A DNA stretch of 64,000 bases from Juglans regia (lineage: Eukaryota > Streptophyta > Magnoliopsida > Fagales > Juglandaceae). Position numbers and translations under genes: made by a program. The DNA lies in the NCBI RefSeq assembly GCF_001411555.2, contig NC_049905.1:13454586-13518585 (forward strand), read 5' to 3'. Below the pieces are notes generated by a model. That model worked only from the letters and a program-made list of their open reading frames with translations, had not been told where the DNA came from and did not search any database. This document shows positions 10,890 through 20,790 of this stretch, in pieces (position 1 is the first letter of the stretch; every line of letters begins with the position of its first letter).

Positions 10890-13800
10890 TTGGAAGAGTT
10901 TTCAGTTCCAAACCAAAACAATGATTATCTGATACAAACCAACGATGATCTCCTCATTGTCCTGTTTGTGATCCATCAACCCAACTTGCATCTGTAAAAA
11001 ATATTAACTCACATTAACTCACATTAATGTACTGTCGTCTAATATCATTAAAATACCATTATAGTTTCGATCCACTTACGCTTTCTTGACTTTGAAGTAC
11101 TGTTTCTCGGTCTTCAGTTCCACTAATGTCAATAGTTGGTATGCTTTCTGGAATAGCCTGTGATAAATACTTGTAAAAAATAGATATTCAACTCATAACT
11201 CAAATAAAAATATACTTATTATATTACCCTCGTGTGTCCAACATTGGAAAAGTCCAAATTGGAAGGGCCAAATAGCCTCCTGCAAGTGTCCCCAACTGGT
11301 GTCTCTTCCCCATCTCGCTAATAAAATAGTTATTTCTTTGTCAGATCACATTTATATGAAAATTTAAATAAACAACATAATATTACAAGGAATCACCTGT
11401 TTGCGTTTTTCCTTTTCCGCAACTTTCTTCGTCTTCTCCTTAACTTTCCGCATGTCTCTCTCCATCCTGGATGCTCTTCTCAGAGATGGAGGTCTGCCTT
11501 TTCCTCGGACAACACGTGAACTAAGTACTTTTGTTGAACTACCAACTGTAGTTGTGTCCTTTATCGTGCCATCAACATTTAAAGACATATTGGTCATCAA
11601 TGGAGGTTCTTGATCCGCTTCATATAGGTCAATCATTGCATCCTCAGTATGTTTTTTCGAACTCGCCGCACAAGTAATCATCTTATAACAGACATTCAAC
11701 AAACTTGAATATCTATTAGTATCTTCCCGTTGATCCCCTGTGTCATAGCTGCTGTGGATTAACATGTATCTTCTTTTAATGTCTTTTCTCCATCGATCCA
11801 AAATGTACCTATCTGGTATTGTCTTAATCCCGTTACATTTGAAGACGGCGAACATGTGCCGGCACACTATCCCCCTCATTTCAAATAAACTACAAGAACA
11901 CTTGGCGTCTGCATCGACCTCACAAAAATTCACAGAATGTGTAACCAGCTTAGTGAAATCTTCGACATGAACTTCATCCTCTACCAGATAGCTCTTACCA
12001 TGAACATCCGACTTAAGTAAAACTGGGTCCAAATCGATAATACCAGTAAGTTGGTGCTGAACTTCCCTGAATTTAGCATTTGTGTACAAATCTTGGTATC
12101 TCTTTTCAATTAGAGATCTAGAGATGCAGGGAATTATGACATTAAATGACTGGAAGTCCGCAGCATTTTTGTTCTCAATCTTCTTTTTCAAGGCGTTATC
12201 ATATTGATCGACAAACTCTTTCAAGTTTGTCTTAGCATGAATATAACCATAAAAAAAGGCATTCATGCTCTCGCTACGCTGCGTTGTACTCATTCCAGCC
12301 CAAAAAACATTCTTCAAGAATGCCGGTACCCAATGCTCACGCTCAGTATATAAACTCTGCAACCAGACATTCTCATGCAAGTTGTACGTGCTAATCAACT
12401 GATGCCATCATTTTTCAAACTCATCTGGCGTTTGGGTATTTGGGTATCATATACACATTTCATTAATGCAGTTTTCATTCTAGTCTTGTAAGAACCATAA
12501 CAGCCAAGCTTTTCAGGGACTTTCTTCAAGATATGCCACAGGCAAAATCTATGTCGGCTTTCTGGGAAAACTATTGCAATTGCATTTTTCATGGCTCTGT
12601 CTTGGTCAGTGATAATAGCCTTCGGCGCTATACCATCCATATACTGCAACCATGTTGAGAATAACCACACGAAGGTCTCAGTATCCTCAGATGAAATCAA
12701 GCCAGCTCCCAACAAAATTGAATGCTCGTGGTGGTTTACACCAACAAATGGCGCAAAGGGCATCCCATATCGGTTCGTCAGGTATGTGGTGTCGAAGGTT
12801 ACGACATCTTCGAAATATTGGTAGGCTGCTCTACTACGGGAGTCTGCCCAGATACATTTTTTAACCTCCCTTCATCATCCAAGTCCATTAGTGCAAAGAA
12901 CCCCAGATTTTTAAACTGCATCCGTAAAAAGTAGTCTCGAACCGCTCCAGTACCACCTGCGCCCAATCGTAGATGTTGTGCCTTGTCGATGTAGTTACGG
13001 CAATCCTTTTCCAAAAACAGGAGGTTCTCAAAACCTCCCGCACCAACAACAAGAGACCCGAAACTCTTATTCATTCGGATGCCGGCCAAATCATTCGTGT
13101 CTAGGACCCTTTTAACAGATTCACTCACTTCTCTATTACATCGAAAGAAGCGAGATTTCTTTGAACTGAGGCCGTGGTTGTGGATATTGTGAACTGTAGT
13201 CAGCCGAAACTTTCCATCAGCAACTTTTAAGGCATTAATTTTTACCTTACATTCTATCTTTCCTGTCGGCCGTGGGTTGGCGACATTTATAGTCCTATTC
13301 CGGGTCTTCCCTCCACAGGCACAGGCAAGGGTGACATATCTAACAGTTTGATCCTCTCCCCTCTCACTCATTTTTGTCATCACCTCAAACCCGCGTTTCT
13401 TACCATATTCCTTATAATAAGTTATTAAATCTTCTACGGAATTAAACATCATCACATCATCCCCGAAACTGGCTCATCATCACCATCCATTTGCACTTTC
13501 TCTGATGTTCTTGCACTACCACACTTGATTTCTTCTGCACCTGGTCTATCAGGATGAATTTCTTCAACATCAGAAGATGTAGCTGGCGATTCAATTTGCC
13601 CAACTGAGGGTTTATTATCCTCCGTACCCAGAAATCTGCTTGTAACGGAGGTATTGCTGAGAGACAACTGGCCTTCCATGCCATGTTGAAATGTGTAATT
13701 AGCATTCTGGAAACAAGGAAATAAAAAGTGCAATTAAACTCTTAAAAACAAAAAACCAACTACAATTAATATCCCAAGTAAACTAACTTATTAAAATTAA

Positions 13801-14258
13801 ACGGCAAACATGACATCACCACCTGTATATTGCTTGGATATTGGTTGACAACGGAAAATGGGAGAAAACCAGGTGACCATGCAGGCACTGGTCCATAGTA
13901 ACCGTGCATTGGGATGTTTGGAGAAGTTGATAGTATGTCCTGAAATGTTATTGGATAAATTATTGATGTATTGAGAAAATAAATATCAACTAATCTCGAA
14001 TCTAATGTTATTGATAATTAAGTAAAATAACATACTGCGGATGAGGGTCCGTAATAACCGTGCATTGAGATGTTTGGAGAAGTTGATGGTATGTCCTGAA
14101 ATTCGATAGGATAAATTATTGATAATGTTAAGAAAATAAATATCAACTAATCTCGAATCTAATTTTATTGATATATTGCAAATAAAATAACATACCGCGG
14201 ATGGAGGATTTGAGCTAGATGGTCTTAAGGCAGATGGCTGTTCTTTTTCTTTTTCCAT
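10890..14258 (-). pseudogene. FAR1-RELATED SEQUENCE-like protein pseudogene (MULE-derived transcription factor family)
   Basis: FRS/FAR1 proteins are plant nuclear factors domesticated from Mutator-like transposases. In transcript order: short 5' exons starting MEKEKEQPSALRPSSS (14258); a main exon with the FAR1 zinc-binding region (EYGKKRGFEVMTKM, CACGG, HNIHNH; about 13450-13180); the MULE core (MPFAPFVGVNHHEHSILLG, ITDQDRAMKNAIAIVFP; 12760-12560); and a SWIM finger (CSCSLFEMRGIVCRHMF; about 11900-11840). The basic tail and three small 3' exons run down to about 10890. The frame is broken at 13436-13455 (8-bp tandem duplication), near 12848-12856 (apparent one-base loss), at 12431-12446 (8-bp tandem duplication) and at 12408-12410 (TGA where a Ser or similar codon is expected before Trp). 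The domains are otherwise well preserved, so inactivation looks recent. No MULE inverted repeats were seen. Confidence 0.85.
13889..14258 (-). repeat. Tandemly amplified small exons of the FRS-like gene
   Basis: Exon plus flanking intron has been duplicated. Two exons encode D-I-P/L-S-T-S-P-N-I-S/P-M-H-G-Y-Y-G-P (near 14095-14037 and 13938-13880). The intron sequence ATAAATATCAACTAATCTCG between units is also duplicated, with a spacing of about 157-161 bp. The related exon ending at the first intron (NPPSA, about 14203) shares the CCGCGGATG(A/G)(A/G)GG junction. The result is a repeated peptide upstream of the FAR1 domain. Confidence 0.75.
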
Positions 14259-14299
14259 GCTAAAAGGGACACAAATGCATCTTGTCAATAGCAATATTG

Positions 14300-16234
14300 T
14301 ATAACTCCAACCACATTAAAATGTATGAACTGGTACAATAGATCTCATTTCAAATAAAATGTTTAATATTTATTTGAGCATGTGGCGATGCAAAGTTTAA
14401 TATCTATATACTTTACTAGATTGATAATGTTGACATTTTTATGCTCTTTTGAAGTTCTTTTCAGAATGGATTTTTCTTTTTCTTTTCCTTCTTTTATTTT
14501 GTTTTTGAAAATTGCTTATTATAAGATTATCATATTTACTCTCCTATTCTTTGAAATTGAAAATAATTTTATCAAATACAATGATAAGTATTTTTCCTAC
14601 CAAGACATAACCACGGTCATGATGATCCGTAATCATTTGAAATCAGACCTCCCAATGAAGATGGAAGCTGAAAGTTAGAACACATGCTCAGGTATTAAAT
14701 GAACTCTCAATAGCTTTAACCCTTATAGTGTACGTGGATGATATGCGCTTTATTTGTGATTGTTTTTTCTTTTCAGAATCTCTTCTTTATGTACTGGTCT
14801 AGACCCTTTTTTTTTTACAAAAGTTATATTTGCTTATCAAAAAAGATAACAGAGAAAGGTAGGATTGCAGATGGAGAATGAAATGATGTTAAAGGAGGCA
14901 TGCCATTTTGAGCTTTTTAAATAATTGGGAGAGGGTGGAGGGAATTAAACTACTCTTACCTTTCAAGCATATCTCTCTAATAGCTGTAAAAAAGTGATAA
15001 CTAAAGCTACATATTGTTGACTATAACGAAACTGAGTACTAATGACAGTTATTGCTTGCTTTCGCTTCTTATGTAATTTAACTTTCCTTCCCTAGTGTAG
15101 ATAGCCATTGTAATAATATCATACAAATGGGCTGCTGTGGAAATCCATAAGGGTTCTGGACACAATGATACTGGGAAGGCAGCTGAAAGTTGGAAGACCA
15201 AATCAATGAACTGAATGGAAAAAATAAAAATAAAAAATTCAGGGGAACCTTTCTCAAGCCTCTAGCAGGATGAAAAATTTCCTTAGTTAAATGAATCTTT
15301 TTACGAGTTGGGTTAACTCCAATCCCATTTCAGTAACCAATTCCCAGCTTGTTGTGATCCCCCTAATCCATCTGGACCATGCCTCTGGAGGGTATGCATA
15401 CAGAGCCCCACTAAATGGTTATATCTTTATGTTTGATGATATCGGCACCAGTTAATCGTCAAATAAAATAAGTTAAAAACTACGGAGTTTGTATATAGGT
15501 GACTGATTTTTTTTTTTTTTTTTTTTTGTGGTTTTGTGGGACATGGTTTCTTGATATTAAGATAGGACAGGACTATGAAGTTCATTTTGACGAGCTTTGT
15601 TGAGGAAGTGATTACTATATTGCTTAAAAAAGAAAGCAATTACTATGTTGTTTGGTATTTGGGCAGCGTTGTAATTTAGTATAGGGAGAAAAATGAGGGA
15701 TAGGGGGGATAGGGGGGATGGCTGGAGAATTGGAGTGAAGATTTCATTAAATCACTTGGTTCTACCTTTGAATTCACCTTTCAATTTAACTTAGTAAGCA
15801 GCTGTTCATATAAAGCCTAAAGATTTGGGTGTTATTGATATTGATTTCTGGTTTCCCATGTTATCTGACAAACATTATCAAGTTGATCTTATGTTATCCA
15901 CACAGTTAAAATAATATTTGACAAAGTTAATATTTGGATACATTAGTTAATTATTTTTGCATACATTGTTTTTTTTTTTTTTTAAGGAATCCCCAATTTA
16001 CATTCCGTCCATGCTTCTCTTATGTTGACCCCATCTGCTTGGCCATGCACAAGTGTTATGTGGTGGCCCTAGTGAAATTGCCTTTGAATGAAATTTGTCT
16101 GTCAAGAGTTGTTAGTACATTTTTATCAGTTATAGAAACTTTAGTGCCTTATATTCCTTTTTGGATAGTTTCTACAAGTAGAAAGGTGTTGAAATGATTG
16201 GATATCTGGTGTTAAATATCCCAGGTCTTTTCAG
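14300..16234. other. Non-coding stretch
   Basis: No gene recognised. There are poly-T/poly-A tracts (15508-15530, 15970-15983) and short ORFs only. 15934-16197 could hold degraded 5' exons of the OTU fragment that follows, but I see no OTU-family similarity in it. Confidence 0.4.
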
Positions 16235-17165
16235 GCTGCAGTTGTATGAGCTGATTGAGCTTAAGGTTCAAGGAGATGGTAACTGTCAGGTTAGTTTTTT
16301 TTTTTTTTCCTCATTACCTTTCTGTTGAAGTACTTAATTCTTGCAAATGTGAATGATAGTTTCCATGTTGTGGACAGTAAACAAAAAAAAAAAAAAAAGC
16401 AATAAAGTGGTCTAATTTATCAAATGCCTATGCAGATTTTCTTTTTGGGTAATCAGTTTTTATCGGACACTTTATAGTGCATGTTTTATGTCAGTTGATG
16501 ATCATATCTTTTATTCTCCTTCCGAGTCCATAACCTAAAAAACTATATATTGCAAAAGGAAATCAGACTTATTTTTATGAAAATGCATAGTTAGGGTTCA
16601 GACTTCTTCAATTTCAAAGTGGGAAAGGGGTCCCAAGTAATTTGGGACTAGTGTATATGGAAGCGCATTGAATAGTTAATAAGCATCCGATAAGGGTAAC
16701 AAACCTTTATTTGAGTTTTCTTCTGGGATTGAGGGTAATCCTGCTATTTAAATGTTTAATTTGAGCATATTATCAGTTCAGAAAAAGGAAAGAGAGGGAA
16801 AAAAAAAAAAAAAAACCTTGTATGATAGATAGGTGTGGTTCCTTTGTCAGCTACAGTTGGTATCGTTATTAACTATTGTTGTTTCTTGTACCAAAAATAC
16901 CTTGCAGTTATGCATTTCCCAATATTATGAACTTAAGAGACATCTTTTTGGTCTGTATTTTTTCAGTTTCGTGCTTTATCTGATCAACTGTATCGTTCTC
17001 CAGAGCACCATGCTTTTGTAAGAGAACAGATCATTCAACAGGTTGGTTGCATTTGAATATGTTCTTATTTTGTGATGCAAATCTTCAATTTTATAGTAGC
17101 GTGATAATTTCTGTATTGTTGTCATCAGCTCAAGTCTCACCCGGAATGTATGAGGATGTATTATG
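16235..17165 (+). pseudogene. OTU-domain deubiquitinase gene fragment (OTU9/10/11-like)
   Basis: Three exon blocks in order. 16235-16289 follows CTTTTCAG, ends CAG|GTTAG and encodes LQLYELIELKVQGDGNCQ. 16967-17041 follows TTTTCAG, ends CAG|GTTGG and encodes FRALSDQLYRSPEHHAFVRE plus QIIQQ. 17129 onward follows CATCAG and encodes LKSHPE. Together they form the OTU protease active-site loop, with D and C of G-D-G-N-C-Q-F as catalytic residues. OTU enzymes remove ubiquitin from substrates. In exon 3 the frame slips one base: the expected E-M-Y-E follows only after an inserted A would be allowed. The match then stops where a tandem repeat begins (17175). The catalytic histidine part is absent, so this is a non-functional fragment. 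Confidence 0.75.
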
Positions 17166-17174
17166 TAGAGAAAA

Positions 17175-17371
17175 TCTTCTATATATTTCGTTGAGAATGT
17201 GTGAAGAACAACAGAAAATCAAATCTAACACAAAGACAAATTCTTCTATATATTTCGTTGAGAATTTTCGTTGAGAATGTGTGAAGAGTAACAGAAAATC
17301 AAATCTAACACAAAGACAAATTCTTCTATATATTTCATTGAGAATGTGTGAAGAACAACAGAAAATCAAAT
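17175..17371 (+). repeat. Tandem repeat, about 67-80 bp units, nearly three copies
   Basis: TCTTCTATATATTTCGTTGA starts at 17175, 17242 and 17322. The second unit carries an extra internal copy of TTTTCGTTGAGAA. The array directly abuts the end of OTU similarity. Confidence 0.8.
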
Positions 17372-18821
17372 GAGAAATTCTTACTTTGTCGTTATACAGT
17401 GGAAGAAGCAGATGGCGAGATCAAGAGCAGAACCACCAAGCCGGCTCAGATCCTTGGGCCATGTGATGGACGGCGACCGCAACAACTAGTTCTTCGGTCC
17501 ACGGCAACGACAGGGACAGACGGAATCCTTCCGAGGGTCTCTGGGGGTTCAGCGATGAACAACGAGCTTCGAGCTTCTTTTCTTCCATTTCCCTCCCTTT
17601 CAGCCATTTCATTCCTTCCCCTTTTTTTTAATTTGCCACGTCAGCTGGTTCCGCACTGGTTTCGCACCGACGGTTGTATATAGCAGAATTGTTGAGAGTA
17701 ATACCAAGCACCTTGGAGGTTAACATGGTAACTGTGAGAAAAGTCTGAATATTTAGATACGACTTAATTAAAAATTGTTGATTTTCCCGCATTTTCATAG
17801 ACATCACAACAATACCATGTCTGCCACTTCAGAACTTCCTATCAAAGATCGTCTTTTACCTTTATTAGAGGTAGAGACAAGTTATAGCTTTACAACCACC
17901 TGTTCAAGCAAAATAACACGTAATTGGCATAGAACTAATTGCAATTATTCTCATTTGGGGAGAAAAGAAAAGATAAGAAAACCACTAGTTCTGGAAATTA
18001 AATACAAATTAATATGGTAAGCAAAATAAATGTTTTGCTTCCATAAGAATTTCAGGGTATCTTGATCTTCATGCAGTACTTTCCAATCCTCTTAAAGAGA
18101 ACACTTAAGACCGCAAAGCTAATTCCTAATAGTAGAAGTATTTTGCAAATTAAGAGACTATAGAACACGGAAAGAAGAAGAAGAAAAGAATAGCTATCGT
18201 TTTCCATCTTAAGAATTTCATGAACAACCGTTTCAGAATAAAAAGCTATCCAGATCCAGATGTTGGTCCACACAAGTTGGAGCACAAAGAGCACAAACAA
18301 AAAAAAGCCTTTTTGGTAATTGATAAGGAGGTACCCGAAAATTTAAATCCACTGTAAATTAATAGCAGAGAATATTATTTGAGGATTTAAGTGTTCTATC
18401 TGACCAAAATGCAAATATATTAAGATATAAGAGCATTGCCATTGTCAAATTCAAGTCTAAATTTTTGCTTTTTTTGAGTTACAATCCACCAGTTAAAGGC
18501 ATATTTTTCTAACTTCGAGTTACAGTCAATTCCTCTCCCTCCTCATAGTTGGCGAGTTACCGCAGAAGGAACAAATGTTTATTTTATTGTTTCCGTCCAA
18601 TTGCCCCTCTCTCTTACCATCGTATTCCCTTCTCTCTTTGTATTCGGTTCTCTTCTCTCTTCGCACTGGAAGCTTGGGAAGTTGGAAACCCTCGCTTCTC
18701 TCCCTTTTCGATCCTTTTTCTGGAAATTTCTTGAATCCCTGATTTCCTAGTTCCCGTCGTCCCAAGGTTTAAGCCCAAGCCAAATGCCATTTTTCAAATT
18801 GAAAGAGAGAGAGAGAGAAAA
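17372..18821. other. Non-coding stretch with a GC-richer block
   Basis: 17395-17680 is GC-richer than its surroundings and contains CTGGTTCCGCACTGGTTTCG. A comparable 'cactggttcggtc' block lies at 5505-5520, suggesting a shared unclassified element. Near 18430 there is one end (TAAGAGCATTGCCATTG) of the MITE family at 1679-2248. 18540-18820 is a pyrimidine-rich leader and promoter region for the NDL fragment. Confidence 0.4.
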
Positions 18822-20010
18822 ATGGGTGATTCGAGCGACTCTGTGTCAGTGGATATGGAGGGGATCTCTTTTAGCAGAAGGGTAACCTGCATTCTTCTCT
18901 TATCTTTGCATCTATTATTTAATGTGTGTGATGCTATGTTTGGTTGCTTAGAGATGTAGTACACTGAAAAAATCAAAAGACCAGTCTCTCCTCCTAACTA
19001 AGCATGCTGCAAACATCTGACCAACTTGATGTTCTTTTGAACAAGTTTTACTTTGGCATTGAATAACAGAGTAATAATTTATTCATTTTGGTTTCTCTTG
19101 CCATGATTGCTATATTATATCTTTCTCTATCGTTGGTTAATTCATTATGTTTTCAAGGCAATACCCGATGCTATGCTTGGAAAATTTGTCAGCATTAAAG
19201 TTTCTCTTCTGGTTGTTGACTGCAACTGTTGCTGTTAGGATTTAGTATTAGATTGGTTTCATTTAAAAAAAAAGATTGGTTTCATTTGTTTTAGTATTTT
19301 TTTTATATGTTTTTTTTTTTTTTTTGTATTTTAAATTGAGTTAAGCTTTACTTTAGCGCCAACAAAACTGGACCTTGCTCTGTCTTTGATTCTAAGGTTG
19401 GGAATTCACAAATAGGATGGCAGGAATGGATATTGGGTCTTGAGGAGTTTATTTGCCTTTTTAATTTGTGATATGACATTTCAAATGTTTATAAAATAAG
19501 ATCTCATTTATGTTGTTTTATTATTTCATCATGATCTGTATATAATTAAAGGAAGTGACTGATCTCTCTCTCTCTCTCTCTCTCTCGCCCAAACTTGGTA
19601 GTGTGATCCATATGGGGGTTACAGCAGGAGCTTATGTCCTGACCCTATTTGCTGTAAGTTGTCTCCCATGGCATAGCACACATGTTTTTGTTAATTATTT
19701 GTGTTAGAGAATCTTTTTGCTAATTCTTTGTCTGAACCTTTTGGATTGGAGAGTCTTATTCTTATACGAGATTTAATATAATCTGTAAGTGATGTCAAAA
19801 ACTTACTCTAGTTTTATGGCATGTGTAGAGTGGTGACTGAGTTTTTGCTTAAGAGGTACTTCAGCAAGGCATGCTTGTGCTTAATTTCCTGCATTGATCT
19901 TCATGTTTTGAGACTTTGGTCAGTAGATAACTGGATTTTAAATAATGATGACAGGAAGTTCATGGCAATGCTCAAATATCAGAGTGAGATATAATTCAGA
20001 CATGTAGAAG
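18822..20010 (+). pseudogene. NDL (N-MYC down-regulated-like) pseudogene with missing exons
   Basis: NDL proteins are alpha/beta-hydrolase-fold partners of the G-protein beta-gamma dimer. Four conserved blocks lie in order on the plus strand. (1) 18822-18881, MGDSSDSVSVDMEGISFSRR, with a clean donor AGG|GTAACC. (2) About 19597-19651, KLGSVIHMGVTAGAYVLTLF then A, donor GCT|GTAAGT. (3) 19812-19868, FYGMCRVVTEFLLKRYFSK, ending at AAG|GCATGC where GT is expected. (4) 19955-20010, EVHGNAQISE, a TGA, then DIIQTCR. The exons between blocks 1 and 2 (the conserved 'GGKEHLV' to 'LNFFR' part), the segment between 2 and 3, and the whole 3' end are not seen. A (CT)n tract replaces the polypyrimidine tract and acceptor of block 2. 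The 5' end and leader are well preserved, so transcription may still start here. Confidence 0.8.
19565..19588 (+). repeat. (CT)n microsatellite inside the NDL pseudogene
   Basis: About eleven CT units just upstream of the block encoding KLGSVIHMGV. It may have expanded from the intron's polypyrimidine tract. Confidence 0.85.
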
Positions 20011-20317
20011 TGTCAGTCCTCCAACTTTTCCTATCTTTCCTTCCTTTTTTATTTTAATAATCTATTTATTAATTGAAAGATGAGTGATAATTGTGAAAGG
20101 CTGAGCACTGAGCACTTTGTATTTTGATATAAGTGATGAACTAATGACAGTGCATAATATTATTTAAGAATTAGGGACGATGACATATGAATATTACTAT
20201 TGAAGGTTAAATTTTCTTACTGATACAAATCTCTGGAACATTTAGTATTAGTCTCCGACTAATCTATTTATTTGTTCTGTTGTAATTTATTTTTCTTGGC
20301 GTGTGCTCAATTCTTAA

Positions 20318-20532
20318 GGTCTTGTTTGTTTTCCAAAAACATCTCATCTCATCTCATCTCATCTCACCTCATCATTATAACTTTCCCAAATCTCCACACA
20401 AAATAAAATAAACAATTCAACTTTTTCAAATCCCAAAACAACAATAATATTAAAAAATATATTTTAACAATATTTTATTCAACTTTTTAACTTTAATCTC
20501 AACTCATCTCATCTCTGAAAACAAACGAGCCC
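20318..20532. mobile_element. Tourist-like MITE, 215 bp, TAA target duplication
   Basis: The ends read GGTCTTGTTTGTTTTCC (left) and GGGCTCGTTTGTTTTCA (right, reversed). TAA flanks both sides (20315-20317 and 20533-20535). Subterminal ATCTCATCTCATCTC repeats are present on both sides. This is the best-preserved short member of the family in the window. Confidence 0.8.
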
Positions 20533-20599
20533 TAAGATTTGGGGTGTTCTCGACTGATTGTCACCCCTGGCACTGTGGAAAGCCAAGAGGTAGCCGCTT

Positions 20600-20790
20600 A
20601 TTATGGAGCTAGGGTCTATGGGAGTCATTATTTGGGAATGGTTTAAGAAGGAATTTGATGATCGGTATTTTCCTATCATAGTAAAACAGCAAAAGACCGA
20701 GGATATGTGCCCGAGTGACCTGCTTATAGATACAAGATTTTTACAAACTAGTAATCGTGGCCTCAATCGCGGAACACGAGCATCGTAGTC
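20600..20790 (+). pseudogene. Retrotransposon gag fragment
   Basis: The frame from 20603 contains WEWFKKEFDDRYFPIIVKQQ, which resembles the W-x-x-F-x-x-x-F...Y-F-P...K-Q-Q-K part of the plant Retrotrans_gag domain. Similarity is lost after 'KTED'. No LTRs or pol sequence accompany it. Confidence 0.4.

Noticed and set aside
11401..12934. Several plus-strand ORFs of 60-80 codons
   Set aside because: Antisense shadows of the FRS-like pseudogene.
10890..14258. Complete active Mutator-like transposon
   Set aside because: No terminal inverted repeats or 9-bp duplication seen. The exon structure and C-terminal exons fit the domesticated FRS family better.
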